Shown one piece after another: positions 1-9,295 of a DNA stretch of 64,000 nt. Under the pieces are notes generated by a model. That model had not been told where the DNA came from. It did not search any database and worked only from the letters and a program-made list of their open reading frames with translations. The stretch's first letter is position 1. The number at the start of each line of letters is the position of its first letter. The position numbers and the translations under genes are program-made. The stretch is from Lactococcus nasutitermitis (GTDB lineage: Bacteria; Bacillota; Bacilli; Lactobacillales; Streptococcaceae): the NCBI RefSeq assembly GCF_018403765.1, contig NZ_BOVQ01000003.1, positions 186,001 to 250,000 of the forward strand, in the 5' to 3' direction.

Positions 1-76
1 TTTTTTTCATAGATTTCTTAGTAAGTTCTGATAAACTCCACTTACTTTATCCCTTTATTATATCATGCTTTGCCAC

Positions 77-109
77 AAAAATCTGCCTTGTTAATGCTCA
101 GATTTTTTT
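77..109. terminator. Intrinsic terminator beyond miaA
   Basis: Inverted repeat AAAATCTG / CAGATTTT closes a 13-base loop and has T runs on both sides, so it could end transcription from either direction. It lies just past the miaA stop on the minus strand. The rest of bases 1-138 shows no gene. Confidence 0.6.
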
Positions 110-138
110 GAACAAAACTGCCATAGGGGCTAGAGAAT

Positions 139-1038
139 TTATTCTCTCCCTGTTTCCCCTAAAAAATCCCTCACCAACTCAAAAATCTTCTCCCGAAAAT
201 TTTCCTCCTGCACATCAAAGAAATCAACAGCCATCCGATTTTTAAACCAAGTCAGCTGCCGTTTCGCATAGCGCCGAGAATTTCGTTTGACTAGCTCGAC
301 CGCTTCATCCAGCAAAATCTCCCCAGAAAAATACGGAAAAAGTTCCTTATATCCAATTCCTTTTGTAGCCTGCACTTCAGGAAAATTCTCATAAAGCCCA
401 CGTGCCTCATCTAACAAACCAGCCGTCATCATCATTTCCACGCGCTTATCAATTCGCGCATACAAATCCGCGCGCGCCATACTCAAACCAATCAAACAAA
501 ATTCAAACTCAGAATCTTTATTTTCCTCATCACTTCCAAAATGTTCAATTTCCAAAGCCCGCATCGCGCGTCGTCTATTCATCTCCACAACCGTCAATCC
601 AGCACTTTGAACCCTCTCAAACAATTCCTCATCAGACAAAAGTGATAATTCCGCACGCAACTTCATCATTGCCTCGTGATTTTCTTGCCCACCAAGATGA
701 TAACCCTCTATCAAAGCCTGAATATAAAGCCCCGTTCCACCAACAATAATCGGAACTTTCCCAACCTCCAATATTTCTCTTATTAAAAAATTTGCCTCTT
801 TCACAAAATCAAACACTGAAAATTTTTCCGTCAATTCACGCACATCAATCAAATGATGCACCGCAAGCGCGCGTTCCTCCTCAGTCGCCTTTGCCGTCCC
901 AATATTCAAGCCACGATAAACTTGCTGTGAATCTCCAGAAATAATTTCCCCAGAAAATTCCCGTGCCAGCTCAATTCCCAGCGCCGTTTTTCCCACAGCC
1001 GTCGGTCCAACAACAACTAAAACTTTATTTTTTACCAT
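139..1038 (-). CDS. miaA: tRNA dimethylallyltransferase MiaA
   Basis: Transfers a dimethylallyl group to N6 of A37 in tRNAs reading UNN codons, stabilising codon pairing in the cytoplasm. The 299-residue product has the usual length. It shows the N-terminal P-loop [11 protein letters not shown] (about residues 11-21), the SGDSQQVY segment that recognises tRNA, GTGLY (about 101-105), and the C-terminal [12 protein letters not shown] signature. The ATG start is preceded by a weak GAGAAA ribosome site. It is divergent from the DUF3042 gene with about 100 bases between them; in related firmicutes the two genes are also often neighbours. The extreme 3' end overlaps a small hairpin (GAGAAT/ATTCTC) that resembles dispersed elements elsewhere in this window. 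Confidence 0.97.
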   Translation of the reverse strand: MVKNKVLVVVGPTAVGKTALGIELAREFSGEIISGDSQQVYRGLNIGTAKATEEERALAVHHLIDVRELTEKFSVFDFVKEANFLIREILEVGKVPIIVGGTGLYIQALIEGYHLGGQENHEAMMKLRAELSLLSDEELFERVQSAGLTVVEMNRRRAMRALEIEHFGSDEENKDSEFEFCLIGLSMARADLYARIDKRVEMMMTAGLLDEARGLYENFPEVQATKGIGYKELFPYFSGEILLDEAVELVKRNSRRYAKRQLTWFKNRMAVDFFDVQEENFREKIFELVRDFLGETGRE

Positions 1039-1066
1039 TATTTTCTCATTTTCTCTAAAATTGTAT

Positions 1067-1072
1067 TATAAT
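1067..1072 (+). promoter_or_regulatory. Likely -10 box of the DUF3042 gene
   Basis: A perfect TATAAT lies 64 bases before the DUF3042 start codon. No convincing -35 hexamer is visible, so only the -10 is offered. Confidence 0.45.
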
Positions 1073-1135
1073 TATATCATAAAGAGTTTTAACAAAAAAT
1101 AGACTGTTATAGACAGCTAAAAAAAGGAGCTTCAT

Positions 1136-1306
1136 ATGAGAAAACCATTTCTTGTTGGTGCCATCGTTGGCACTCTTACCACACTTACTGCATTGGCTTC
1201 CACAGCACTCTACATTCAAAAAGCAATCATTGAACCCATCGAGCGTAAAGAAGAGTTCATTGACCTCAACCGCAAAAAAGCGGCAAGAAAACGCATCACT
1301 CACTAA
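1136..1306 (+). CDS. DUF3042 family micro-protein
   Basis: A 56-residue protein. It begins MRKPFLVGAIVGTLTTL, has one N-terminal membrane-spanning stretch (about residues 5-25), then a short charged tail with the DUF3042 signature: IEPIE, a KEEFIDLNRKKAARKR block and a final basic end. The start follows a clear AAAAAGGAG ribosome site. DUF3042 proteins are short membrane-anchored proteins of lactic acid bacteria with no known function, often next to miaA as here. The gene is followed at once by a strong terminator. Family assignment rests on the conserved tail motif and on length. Confidence 0.85.
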   Translation: MRKPFLVGAIVGTLTTLTALASTALYIQKAIIEPIERKEEFIDLNRKKAARKRITH

Positions 1307-1329
1307 AAAAGAGCCAATCGGCTCTTTTT
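1307..1329. terminator. Bidirectional terminator between DUF3042 gene and kup
   Basis: Stem AAAAGAGCC / GGCTCTTTT with an AAT-type loop, T-rich on the plus strand and A-rich before the stem, so it serves the DUF3042 gene and the converging kup gene. Confidence 0.85.
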
Positions 1330-1348
1330 ATTTATAGAAAATCAAAGT

Positions 1349-3370
1349 TTATCTTTCTTCTTCCTCTTCGTTTTCAACAATCTGCAAACGTCGCTCATGA
1401 ATAGAAAGATTGCGCACATCCGACATCACCAAAGGTACTCTTTCCGTCGTCACTTCTGAAAATTGCAGACCAAACCAACGTATTGGTGAAGCAGTAAATC
1501 TCTTAATACTTGCTTTTGTCCGTAGCACAAATCGGTCAAAACTATTCATTTGACGTGCATTGACCATTTTTTCCTCCAGAACAACAAAACGAAAATCTCC
1601 TACCTTTCGTCCCGGAGTGATACTATAAGGCTGGTGTTGCTTAGGCAAACGCCCTGAACTCATCAAATCCGTCACAATCGTCCGCAAATAACGTGGCACC
1701 TCCTGCCTCATCCTAAATCCAAGATAAATCACAACACGAACAATATAATCCGTCCCCATCATATCCACTTTATATTCAGAAGTATAAGGTTCATCTGTAA
1801 CTTTCACATTTACAAACCAATAAACCTGCGCTCTCTTTGGCTGCTTATCCAAAATCGAATACAAAATCGACCTATCAATAAATTCATGATCCATCCGACT
1901 TGTCAAATACACCAAATTCGTCTGATACAAATCATAACTCGTATCATCACGCAATTTCTTCAACTGTCCTTTATAATCATTAAGGTTTAAAGCCTTGATA
2001 TATTTTGCAAGAATAGTATGACTATGATGCCAAATAAACATCACAAATATAATCGCCAAAGCAATTATCACCACAACATAACCACCATGAATAAACTTCA
2101 CAGCAGAAGCCACAAAGAACATTCCCTCAATAAGCACAAAGAAAGTCATGATAAAACGAGCAAAAATAGGTTTCACACCTCGCTGTATCAAATAATAAGA
2201 CAGCAAAATTGTAGTCATCAGCATTGTCACCGTAATCGCCAAACCATAAGCCGCTTCCATATGTGCCGAAGTTCGGAAATACAAAACAATACAACTCGTT
2301 GTCGCCCACAAAGCCAGATTAACCGCTGGAATATAAAGTTGTCCCAAAGTCTGACCAGGATAATAAATCCTCAGCATAGGCAACAGTTTCAAACGAATAG
2401 CCTCAGAAACCAAAGTAAACGAACCAGAAATCAAAGATTGTGAAGCGATAATCGCCGCCAAAGTCGCTAAAATAACCGCATAAACCATCACAGGAGTTGG
2501 CAATATCGCAAAGAAAGGATTTAAATCTCCCAAATCGCCACCACGATGCGCAATCAACCAAGCACCTTGCCCACAATAAGACAAGACAATGCAAACTTTA
2601 ACAAAAGGCCAGCTCACATGAATATTTCCTTTTCCCACGTGTCCAAGGTCAGAATACAAAGCCTCAGCACCAGTTGTCGCAAGGAAAACCGAACCTAGTA
2701 CAAAAATTCCCGCCTTATTTTCAGGGCTTAGCAATAAATGAATTGCATAATAAGGATTGATTGCTCTAAAAATAGAAAGATTAGAAAAAGCATTCAATAA
2801 TCCACTCACACCAAGGAAAGCAAACCAGAGAAACATCACAGGTCCAAAGATTTTTCCAACAAATCCTGTCCCAAAACGCTGAATTAAAAACAAAATAGCC
2901 AGAATTATCAAGGTTGTTACTACTACAGCATCTTGATTAGAATAAATACCAGCAAGACTTGGTACACCACGAAGTCCCTCAATCGCAGAAGTCACAGTGA
3001 CCGCAGGAGTTAAAGCACCATCAGACAAAAGTGTTGCACCACCAATCATTGCAGGGATAATCAACCATTTCGCCATTCGCCGAACCAGCGTAAACAAAGA
3101 AAATATCCCACCTTCATGATGATTGTCCGCATTCAAAGCAATCGCAACATATTTTACCGTTGTAATCATCGTTAATGTCCAAAAAATCAATGAAACAGCA
3201 CCTAAAATAAAATCTTCCGAAATATGTTGCAAGCCACCTTGCCCCTCAACAATAGACTGCATCGTATAAAGTGGACTTGTCCCAATATCTCCATAGACAA
3301 TCCCCAAGGCAATAATAAAACCAGCCTTTGTAGCCTTATTAAACGACCGCTGATGTGCCGCTTGTCCCAT
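1349..3370 (-). CDS. kup: Kup-family potassium transporter
   Basis: Proton-coupled K+ importer of the KUP/HAK/KT family in the cytoplasmic membrane. The 673-residue product has about twelve hydrophobic segments in its first 450 residues and a soluble C-terminal half. Family motifs include [14 protein letters not shown] near the N-terminus (about residues 21-34) and [16 protein letters not shown]. The start is placed at the ATG at 3370, seven bases after GAGGG, rather than at the in-frame ATG 16 codons upstream, which lacks a ribosome site; the resulting length matches lactococcal KupA/KupB. In lactococci such carriers are reported to bind c-di-AMP through the C-terminal part; that is family knowledge, not read here. 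Confidence 0.95.
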   Translation of the reverse strand: MGQAAHQRSFNKATKAGFIIALGIVYGDIGTSPLYTMQSIVEGQGGLQHISEDFILGAVSLIFWTLTMITTVKYVAIALNADNHHEGGIFSLFTLVRRMAKWLIIPAMIGGATLLSDGALTPAVTVTSAIEGLRGVPSLAGIYSNQDAVVVTTLIILAILFLIQRFGTGFVGKIFGPVMFLWFAFLGVSGLLNAFSNLSIFRAINPYYAIHLLLSPENKAGIFVLGSVFLATTGAEALYSDLGHVGKGNIHVSWPFVKVCIVLSYCGQGAWLIAHRGGDLGDLNPFFAILPTPVMVYAVILATLAAIIASQSLISGSFTLVSEAIRLKLLPMLRIYYPGQTLGQLYIPAVNLALWATTSCIVLYFRTSAHMEAAYGLAITVTMLMTTILLSYYLIQRGVKPIFARFIMTFFVLIEGMFFVASAVKFIHGGYVVVIIALAIIFVMFIWHHSHTILAKYIKALNLNDYKGQLKKLRDDTSYDLYQTNLVYLTSRMDHEFIDRSILYSILDKQPKRAQVYWFVNVKVTDEPYTSEYKVDMMGTDYIVRVVIYLGFRMRQEVPRYLRTIVTDLMSSGRLPKQHQPYSITPGRKVGDFRFVVLEEKMVNARQMNSFDRFVLRTKASIKRFTASPIRWFGLQFSEVTTERVPLVMSDVRNLSIHERRLQIVENEEEEER

Positions 3371-3508
3371 TTCAAATCCCTCAACTTTCATTAAGCATGA
3401 ATAAGTAATTAATAGCAATTAAAATCATTGTTTTTATCGCCATCGTCAAGATAAAATCATTATAACAGAAAAAATAAAAAGAAACTTTATAAATCGTTTT
3501 CAAAATAA

Positions 3509-3534
3509 AAAAAGCAACTTTGTAATTGCTTTTT
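3509..3534 (-). terminator. Terminator of the double-HTH gene
   Basis: Stem AAAAAGCAA / TTGCTTTTT downstream of the gene ending at 3563, A/T-rich on both sides. Confidence 0.7.
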
Positions 3535-3562
3535 CATTTCATATATAAATAAGTACATTTAT

Positions 3563-4150
3563 CTATTTTAGTAACCAATCCAAAGTTACAACTCCCAAAT
3601 CACTGAGCTGTACACAATAATCAAGAGTTGGAATAAACATATTATTTTCCCAATAGGATACAATGTCACTTGAAATTGGTGGTTGCAAATTTTTAGCAAG
3701 TTCTTCTTGAGAAAGATAAGCTCTTTCCCTAATCCCACGAATTTTCTTACCCAGGTTTACAGGAGGTTGAGAACTTTCAAAATTTGCACGAAGATATTCC
3801 GTCAATTTTTCTTCATCAAAGCTAAGCTCATCTTCTCTTTCCTTATCGTTATTAACGATTATTTCCGTGAGTTTTGCTATTTTATCAACTTCTGTTTTAG
3901 TTTGTGTCTCTACTTCCACTGCTACTTCTAGTTCAACTTCTTCATCTTCGATATGTTCAAGCGCCTGCCAAATATCTTCTATCAAGCGAGTATCTGGAAC
4001 TTTACGAGAAAAGAGGAAGTCTGAAAGATTGACACTATCCATTTGCAATTTTTTTGCAAGTTCCGCTGTTGTTACACGTTTTTCTTTCATTTTGCTTCTA
4101 ATACTTCGCAATGTTGCAAGTCGCTCATCTTTTTTAATTTCTGCTGCCAT
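3563..4150 (-). CDS. Putative regulator with two helix-turn-helix segments
   Basis: 195 residues. The N-terminus (about 17-50) reads like a degenerate HTH (TTAELAKKLQMDSVNLSDFL), the middle is an acidic linker (about 65-115, rich in Glu/Asp), and the C-terminus (about 130-195) is a Cro/C1-type HTH beginning GKKIRGIRERAYLSQEELAK. A DNA-binding role is inferred from these segments; target and signal are unknown. It is divergent from another HTH gene across a 379-base AT-rich spacer, so the two may control each other or share operators. Start ATG at 4150; the upstream ribosome site is weak. Confidence 0.7.
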   Translation of the reverse strand: MAAEIKKDERLATLRSIRSKMKEKRVTTAELAKKLQMDSVNLSDFLFSRKVPDTRLIEDIWQALEHIEDEEVELEVAVEVETQTKTEVDKIAKLTEIIVNNDKEREDELSFDEEKLTEYLRANFESSQPPVNLGKKIRGIRERAYLSQEELAKNLQPPISSDIVSYWENNMFIPTLDYCVQLSDLGVVTLDWLLK

Positions 4151-4529
4151 TTAAACACTTCCATTCTAAAATATTATAGTTCGTTGAATTCCTTACCTGT
4201 ACTGCTTGAAAAACAGCACAGAAAAATCATAATAATGATTTCTTTAAAGCCAAATCTTGTTAGTACCAGCATGAAATATCCACAAATACTTTACATTATT
4301 CAAACATTTTAATAATATATGTTTAAAAAATATCAGAAATAACGTTTTAATAATATTGTATTTAACATTTAAAGTGTTTGTATGTTACAATATAATTATC
4401 CCGATTATATTTTAATATACAAATTCTTTATTTGAGTTGTGACACAACGTATTTCAATGCACCTCTTTATTGTATTATATAGAATACATTTTGTCAATAA
4501 TTCTTATATGTATTTCGATAGGAGAAATT
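4151..4529. promoter_or_regulatory. AT-rich divergent spacer between two HTH genes
   Basis: No gene is seen in these 379 bases. The spacer has a TATAAT at about 4391-4396 and a near-repeated block TTTAATAATAT, present at about 4309 and again at about 4346, which could be operator half-sites. It also contains GGAGAA directly before the 4530 start. Confidence 0.4.
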
Positions 4530-5243
4530 ATGACATTTTATGACCGATTAAAAACGCTTGTGGTAGAATCCAAGAAATCCTTTAATCAAGTGGAGCGAGA
4601 GCTCAATTATCCGCGAAATGCGCTGGCAAATTATCGCCTCGGAAAGCAGCCAAGTGCAAGACGACTTTCTGAATTAGCCGATTATTTTAACGTTTCTAAT
4701 GAATATTTATTAGAAAAGAGTGATAACCGCGACCATAAACAAATTCAGACACTTTTTAATAAGTTAAGTCCTAAACGTAAAACAGAGGTTCTTGATTTTA
4801 TTCAAAAACAATTAGAATCTCAAACTGCGGCAGAAACAAGCTACACGACAGTTACCGTCACAAGCTATCTTTACCGTGGAGATTTTATCTGGCAACAAGA
4901 ACGCTTAGATAAAAAATTCGATGTACCTAGCAATCTAATTCCTGAGTCTTTCGATAGTGTTATAGAGCCTATCGGTGCTTCCTTTTTTGATGCAAACGAA
5001 GAAGATCTGATGTTCATGAAATATGAAACAAGTCAAGTCAATCTGAATGCTATTGCTGGCTTTAGTATCGGTAAAAACTTTTTCGTGAAAACCACCACAC
5101 TTGATGGTAAATTACTCTATGTTGGACAAGAAAATTCTGAGTTTAATCATTACTTAGAAGAAAGTCATATGACAATGAATGATTTCATTCACGAAGATAT
5201 CGTAGGAATCTATCATCCTGCGAAACGTTCTTGGGAAAAATAA
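4530..5243 (+). CDS. XRE-family transcriptional regulator
   Basis: 237 residues with an N-terminal Cro/C1-type HTH (about 1-65: FYDRLKTLVVESKKSFNQVE, then a LSELADYFNVSNEYLL end typical of the XRE fold). The C-terminal domain of about 120 residues is not one I recognise. The start is set at 4530, which has GGAGAA six bases upstream; the longer frame from 4470 would add 20 hydrophobic residues without a ribosome site. The role is inferred from the HTH alone. It stands alone, followed by a terminator, opposite another HTH gene. Confidence 0.8.
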   Translation: MTFYDRLKTLVVESKKSFNQVERELNYPRNALANYRLGKQPSARRLSELADYFNVSNEYLLEKSDNRDHKQIQTLFNKLSPKRKTEVLDFIQKQLESQTAAETSYTTVTVTSYLYRGDFIWQQERLDKKFDVPSNLIPESFDSVIEPIGASFFDANEEDLMFMKYETSQVNLNAIAGFSIGKNFFVKTTTLDGKLLYVGQENSEFNHYLEESHMTMNDFIHEDIVGIYHPAKRSWEK

Positions 5244-5255
5244 TTTATTTAATAG

Positions 5256-5286
5256 AAAAAACTCTGATAATTATCAGAGTTTTTTT
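5256..5286 (+). terminator. Terminator of the XRE regulator gene
   Basis: Perfect stem AAAAAACTCTGATAA / TTATCAGAGTTTTTT just after the stop codon, ending in a T run. Confidence 0.9.
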
Positions 5287-5403
5287 CTATTCTTTTACTC
5301 AAGTTCTACTATTTTTGTCTGCTTGCTCATCTCTTCAAGTCATTGATAAAAATGTTGATAATCGTTGACATAAGATAAGCAATCAAGCCAATGCCTCGGA
5401 AAT

Positions 5404-5435
5404 AAAAAACTTTGACTCTTAAATCAAAGTTTTTT
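5404..5435 (-). terminator. Terminator of gnd, displaced from the gene
   Basis: Stem AAAAAACTTTGA / TCAAAGTTTTTT. It lies 185 bases beyond the present gnd stop codon and directly next to the duplicated gnd 3' end, which suggests it was the original gnd terminator before the duplication. Confidence 0.8.
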
Positions 5436-5453
5436 ATTTTAAAAATTAAGATC

Positions 5454-5525
5454 AGTCTTCTGTGTACCAGTCGTAATGGAAGCTGCCTGATTTATCGGTG
5501 CGTTCGTATGTGTGTGCGCCGAAGT
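5454..5525 (-). pseudogene. Duplicated 3' end of gnd (72 bp remnant)
   Basis: Bases 5454-5525 repeat 5622-5693, the last codons and stop of gnd, with only two mismatches that I can see in 72. The remnant keeps a stop codon (TGA instead of TAA) and has no start, so it is not expressed on its own. Together with the 96-base insert between the copies it accounts for most of the 376-base gap between the XRE gene and gnd. Confidence 0.9.
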
Positions 5526-5621
5526 GCGACTTGAGCTTGTTGCTTTAGCAACTTAGCGAAATCGACAGCATAGTCCGTTAGGACGGAGACCGAACTTGGT
5601 TCGGCGAGGCGCTATACTTTT
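5526..5621. repeat. Hairpin-rich insert between the two gnd 3' ends
   Basis: A 96-base, relatively GC-rich stretch made of consecutive small inverted repeats: GTTGC-TTTA-GCAAC, TCCG-TTA-GGACGGA, CCGAA-CTTGG-TTCGG, with an outer TAGCG/CGCTA pair. No ORF is seen. The hairpin, then CGGAG(A), then hairpin order is shared with the insert next to trmH. Confidence 0.75.
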
Positions 5622-7044
5622 AGTCTTCTGTGTACCAGTCGTAATGGAAGCTGCCTGATTTATCAGTACGTTCGTATGTGTGTGCGCCGAAGTAGTCACG
5701 TTGTGCTTGAATCAAGTTTGCTGGAAGGCTTTCTGAGCGGTAGCTATCATAGTAAGCGATGGCTGAGCTGAATGTTGGAGCTGGAATTCCTTCTTTTACT
5801 GAGAGGGCAACAACTTCACGGACTGATTCTTGATATTTTTTCGTGATTTCTACAAAGTAGTCGTCAAGGAGAAGATTTTCAAGTTCTGGGTTAGTTGTGT
5901 AAGCATCTGTGATTTTTTGGAGGAATTGTGCGCGGATGATACATCCTGCACGCCAGATGCTTGCTATAGTTGCAAATGGTAAGTTCCAGTCGTTTTCAGT
6001 AGATGCTTTGCGAAGTTGTGCGAAGCCTTGTGCGTAACTCATGATTTTTGAGAAGTAAAGAGCTTGACGGATTTTTTCGATGATTTCTTTTTTGTCGCCA
6101 TCAAAAGCTACTGTTGGGCCTGCGAGAACTTTGCTGGCTTTGACACGTTCATCTTTATAAGTTGAGATATAACGTGCAAAAACTGACTCAGTAATCAATG
6201 GGAGTGGAACACCGAGGTCAAGTGCAGATTGTGATGTCCATTTTCCTGTGCCTTTATTTCCGGCTTTATCAAGGATTTTATCAACGATATAGCCGTCTGT
6301 GCCTTCATCATCTTTACGTTTCAAGACTTCTTTTGTGATTTCGATAAGGTAGCTGTCAAGTTCGCCTTCGTTCCATTCTTCAAAAATGCTTTGAATTTCA
6401 GCATTGTCAAGTCCGAGAACGCGTTTTAGGAGGTCGTAACTTTCAGCGATAAGTTGCATATCGCCATATTCGATACCGTTGTGAACCATTTTTACAAAAT
6501 GTCCAGCACCGTTTGGTCCCATGTAAGCAACACATGGTGCGCCATCTTGTGGCGCTTTGGCTGCGATTTGTTCAAAAATTGGAGCAACGAGGTCGTAAGC
6601 TTCTTTTTGTCCGCCAGGCATCATTGATGGACCGAGGAGAGCACCTTTTTCCCCACCTGAAACTCCTGTACCAATGAAGTTGATACCTGAATCTGCAAGT
6701 TCTGCATTACGGCGCATTGTATCTGGGAAGTGTGTATTTCCGCCATCAATGAGGATATCGCCTTTATCAAGCAATGGGAGAAGTTGTTGGATAACAGCAT
6801 CTGTTCCTTTTCCAGCTTGTACCATAAGCATGATACGGCGAGGTTTTTCGATGGTTGCGACAAATTCTTCAAGAGTTTTTGTCAATACTAAGTTTTTATC
6901 TGGATGTTCAGCGATGACTTCTTCTGTTTTTGATGTCGTACGGTTGTAGAGAGCTACTGTATAGCCACGACTTTCAACGTTAAGGGCAAGATTTTTCCCC
7001 ATAACTGCCATGCCGACAACACCAAAGTTTGCTTGTTTTGTCAT
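5620..7044 (-). CDS. gnd: 6-phosphogluconate dehydrogenase (decarboxylating)
   Basis: Oxidises 6-phosphogluconate to ribulose 5-phosphate and CO2 with NADP+ in the oxidative pentose phosphate pathway. 474 residues, the usual length. It shows the N-terminal Rossmann motif [15 protein letters not shown] (about 8-22), the substrate-binding [19 protein letters not shown] block (about 127-145), and [13 protein letters not shown] with the catalytic Lys (about 184-196). ATG start follows GAAGGAA. It is transcribed alone. Downstream its own 3' end is duplicated, and the terminator lies beyond the duplicate. Confidence 0.98.
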   Translation of the reverse strand: MTKQANFGVVGMAVMGKNLALNVESRGYTVALYNRTTSKTEEVIAEHPDKNLVLTKTLEEFVATIEKPRRIMLMVQAGKGTDAVIQQLLPLLDKGDILIDGGNTHFPDTMRRNAELADSGINFIGTGVSGGEKGALLGPSMMPGGQKEAYDLVAPIFEQIAAKAPQDGAPCVAYMGPNGAGHFVKMVHNGIEYGDMQLIAESYDLLKRVLGLDNAEIQSIFEEWNEGELDSYLIEITKEVLKRKDDEGTDGYIVDKILDKAGNKGTGKWTSQSALDLGVPLPLITESVFARYISTYKDERVKASKVLAGPTVAFDGDKKEIIEKIRQALYFSKIMSYAQGFAQLRKASTENDWNLPFATIASIWRAGCIIRAQFLQKITDAYTTNPELENLLLDDYFVEITKKYQESVREVVALSVKEGIPAPTFSSAIAYYDSYRSESLPANLIQAQRDYFGAHTYERTDKSGSFHYDWYTED

Positions 7045-7193
7045 TGGTTTTTCCTTCTATGATTTTCATTAAAAAAATCATAGACCTTTCTTAATATTTG
7101 TTTATAGAAATATTATACCGCAAATTTCTTGCAAATACTTAAAGAAAGCATGAAAATATTTTTCAGTTTTCCTCATACTTGATGAAATTTTGG

Positions 7194-7230
7194 TAAATAA
7201 ATAGGATTTCTTTTGAAATCCTATTTATTG
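7194..7230 (-). terminator. Hairpin after the YtxH gene
   Basis: A 15-bp stem, AAATAAATAGGATTTC / GAAATCCTATTTATT, directly follows the stop codon. The T run is poor, so it may be a terminator or an RNA 3' stabiliser. Confidence 0.6.
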
Positions 7231-7231
7231 T

Positions 7232-7783
7232 TTATTCTTCGCCAGATAATTCTTTGGCTTTGTCTGCAAGTTTATCTGCTTCTTTTGAAAGTTCGTCAAA
7301 GTTGAAATCTTCTGTTTTTTCTTTGATTTCATCTTGTATGTCACTTACTTTTTCGGTGATTTCGTCGGAAATTTCACTTTCATCTTCATCGAAAAGTTCT
7401 TCTGGGTCTGATTTTACAGTGTTGATTTTATCAACTATTGCATCACGTGTGCTATTGAAAAAATCAATCACGCTGTCTTTTGAGAGTTCGCCTGAATCTA
7501 CTTTTTGCTTGATTTCATCGCGTTTTGATGTGAGATATTCTTTGGCTTTGTCGGCAGAAATTTCACCTGAATCAAATTTTTCTTTGATGTCGTTGAATTT
7601 ATTTACTGAAAAGTCAACGGCTGTATCGCGCCAATCATTGAGTGTATCTTGAGGATTTTCTTTGAAATCATCATAAGCACGTCCAGCATCTTCGCGGAGT
7701 TCGCTTCCTTTTTTGGGTGCTAAAAATAGTGCTGCTGCTGCTCCTACAAGAGCGCCAAATAGAAATCCTGATTTTTTATCCAT
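7232..7783 (-). CDS. YtxH domain envelope protein
   Basis: 183 residues. One N-terminal membrane segment rich in Gly/Ala with the YtxH motif (FGALVGAAAALFLAPKKGSELRED, split about 8-31), then a long highly charged helical tail with repeated D/E-K segments. YtxH proteins are general-stress-type envelope proteins of Gram-positive bacteria without a defined biochemical role. The ATG follows AGGAGG and overlaps the upstream DUF948 gene by eight bases, so the two are co-translated. Membrane topology is inferred from hydrophobicity. Confidence 0.88.
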   Translation of the reverse strand: MDKKSGFLFGALVGAAAALFLAPKKGSELREDAGRAYDDFKENPQDTLNDWRDTAVDFSVNKFNDIKEKFDSGEISADKAKEYLTSKRDEIKQKVDSGELSKDSVIDFFNSTRDAIVDKINTVKSDPEELFDEDESEISDEITEKVSDIQDEIKEKTEDFNFDELSKEADKLADKAKELSGEE

Positions 7784-8213
7784 TATTTTCCTCCTGAGTT
7801 TTTACTTTCTTTTTGTCTGATTTTTCTTTGTCTTTTCTAACAAAGAATTTTTTTGCTGTTTTTGCTGCTAAAACTGCTGATGTTGCTGCATTTCCACGTT
7901 TTGGACGATTAAGACGTGCAACGAGTTTTCGTGTTGAGGTATTAACATCTGAAATGCTTTCTGAAAGGTCGGCAACCGCTGTAAAGAGCGGGTCAATCGT
8001 TGCGACTTTTCCATTGACATCATCAAGTAGTGTGTTTGCTTTCGCTAGAATGCCGTCTGCTTGATGTAATAAAACGTCCACATCACTTGAGACGACTTTT
8101 ACTGTTTGGTTGGCTTCGCCTATGATTTTTGAAACCTTGTACAGTACGACTACTAGGAAAATAACTAGAACTGCAAAGGCTATGGCGATGATTAGTAATG
8201 CAATGTTTCCCAC
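7776..8213 (-). CDS. DUF948 family membrane protein
   Basis: 145 residues with an N-terminal transmembrane helix (about 4-26, IALLIIAIAFAVLVIFLVVV) and a helical domain of amphipathic repeats (about 30-100), typical of DUF948. A basic tail follows. The start is the GTG at 8213, five bases after GGAGG; the ATG one base upstream is out of frame. DUF948 genes are commonly coupled to ytxH genes, as here. The function is unknown; the pair likely acts at the cell envelope. Confidence 0.85.
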   Translation of the reverse strand: MGNIALLIIAIAFAVLVIFLVVVLYKVSKIIGEANQTVKVVSSDVDVLLHQADGILAKANTLLDDVNGKVATIDPLFTAVADLSESISDVNTSTRKLVARLNRPKRGNAATSAVLAAKTAKKFFVRKDKEKSDKKKVKTQEENNG

Positions 8214-8313
8214 ATGAACCTCCTTTTTATCTTTTTCGCCTTTGAAAGCGATTAGATTTGTTTTTATTATAGCAAATTTTTGAGAATTTTCATAGTATTA
8301 CTTGTTTTAAAAG

Positions 8314-8344
8314 AAAAAATCATTATTTGCATAATGATTTTTTT
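8314..8344 (-). terminator. Terminator after lgt
   Basis: Stem AAAAAATCATTAT / ATAATGATTTTTT immediately downstream of the lgt stop codon. Confidence 0.85.
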
Positions 8345-8346
8345 GT

Positions 8347-9135
8347 TTAATTATATTTTTTTACTCGGCGGATGATGATAAATAAAATTCCTGTTAATAC
8401 TAGAAGGGCTGAAAACCACTGTGAGACACGAGCAGGGCCTAACATGAGGCTGTCTGTGCGCATTCCTTCGACAAAGAAACGCAAGGTGCCGTACCAAATG
8501 AGGTAGAAGGCAAATATTTCGCCACGTTTTAAGAAGGTCAAGCGATGACGTAAAAGAATGATGAGCAGGAAGCAGAGAAAATCGCCTGTACTTTCAAAGA
8601 GGAATGTTGGCAAGCGGTAAGCGCCGTCAATGAACATCTGCTGCTGTATAAAATGTGGAAGCCAATCGAGGTTGCTGACTGCTTTTCCGTAGGCTTCTTG
8701 ATTGACAAAATTGCCCCAGCGCCCGAAAGCCTGAGCGAGCGCTACTCCTGGAATAGTGATATCTAATAGGTCAAGAGGATTTATCATTCGATAATGGCAA
8801 AAAATGAAAAGGACGATTGCACCTGCTATCAATGAGCCGTAAATCGCTCCTCCACCATCCCACATGGCAATAATCTGACTTGGATGCTGGCTGTAATAGC
8901 TCCACTCAAAAGCGACGTAATAAGTTCGCGCGCCGACGATGCCGACGGGAAAAGCAATCAGTATGAAGTCAATGACATCATCGACTGTCATTTTTCGTCG
9001 AGGAGCTTCTTTACAAGCAAGCCAGACGGCGAGGGCTGCACCTGTCACAATGAGAATGGCATACCAGTGAATTTCTAGTGGACCGAGTTTTAGAGCAATT
9101 TTGCTGAGGGCAAGAAATGGAAGTTGTATAGTCAT
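8347..9135 (-). CDS. lgt: Prolipoprotein diacylglyceryl transferase
   Basis: Moves a diacylglyceryl group from phosphatidylglycerol to the lipobox cysteine of prelipoproteins, the first step of lipoprotein maturation at the membrane. 262 residues, about seven membrane segments. Motifs include IHWYAI near the N-terminus, GARTYYV, the [10 protein letters not shown] segment, and the invariant [13 protein letters not shown] (about 139-151). It follows hprK, a classic firmicute pair. Oddly, no ribosome site is visible before the ATG: the 18 bases upstream are A/T-rich and a dispersed hairpin element starts right behind them. Substrates in this window include YidC and the two binding lipoproteins. 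Confidence 0.96.
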   Translation of the reverse strand: MTIQLPFLALSKIALKLGPLEIHWYAILIVTGAALAVWLACKEAPRRKMTVDDVIDFILIAFPVGIVGARTYYVAFEWSYYSQHPSQIIAMWDGGGAIYGSLIAGAIVLFIFCHYRMINPLDLLDITIPGVALAQAFGRWGNFVNQEAYGKAVSNLDWLPHFIQQQMFIDGAYRLPTFLFESTGDFLCFLLIILLRHRLTFLKRGEIFAFYLIWYGTLRFFVEGMRTDSLMLGPARVSQWFSALLVLTGILFIIIRRVKKYN

Positions 9136-9153
9136 ATTTTTTGTTTTTCTGAG

Positions 9154-9257
9154 TTTTTGACAGTTCTGCCGAAGGGGCTAGGCGTTTTAATGCCAACCTT
9201 CTCGGACAGGAGGCACCCATATCGTAGATGTGAGTTTGTCTCCTGTCAAAAATTATT
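9154..9257. repeat. TGACAG-bounded hairpin element between hprK and lgt
   Basis: A 104-base segment bounded by TTTTTGACAG and CTGTCAAAAATTATT. Inside are GGCG-TTTTAA-TGCC and a GACAGGAG / CTCCTGTC stem. It shares framework words with the element at 15920-16009: CTGCCG(A/T)AGGG, CCTTCT(C/T)GGACAG and CCTGTCAAAAATTATT. No coding capacity is seen. It may be a small non-autonomous mobile element. Confidence 0.65.
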
Positions 9258-9272
9258 TTTCTGTTTTTTGCG

Positions 9273-9292
9273 TTTTGACAGTTCTGTCAAAA
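9273..9292. repeat. TTTTGACAG palindrome downstream of hprK
   Basis: Nine-base arms TTTTGACAG / CTGTCAAAA separated by TT, just past the hprK stop. It could act as a weak terminator or attenuator before lgt. It is one of many such palindromes in the window. Confidence 0.7.
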
Positions 9293-9295
9293 ATT

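Noticed and set aside
1055-1303. Minus-strand 82-residue Cys-rich ORF
   Set aside because: Shadow of the DUF3042 gene, which has a family match and a good ribosome site.
5454-5693. gnd duplication as attL/attR of a prophage or ICE
   Set aside because: Only 96 bases lie between the copies and no integrase or phage gene is near; at best it is a scar.
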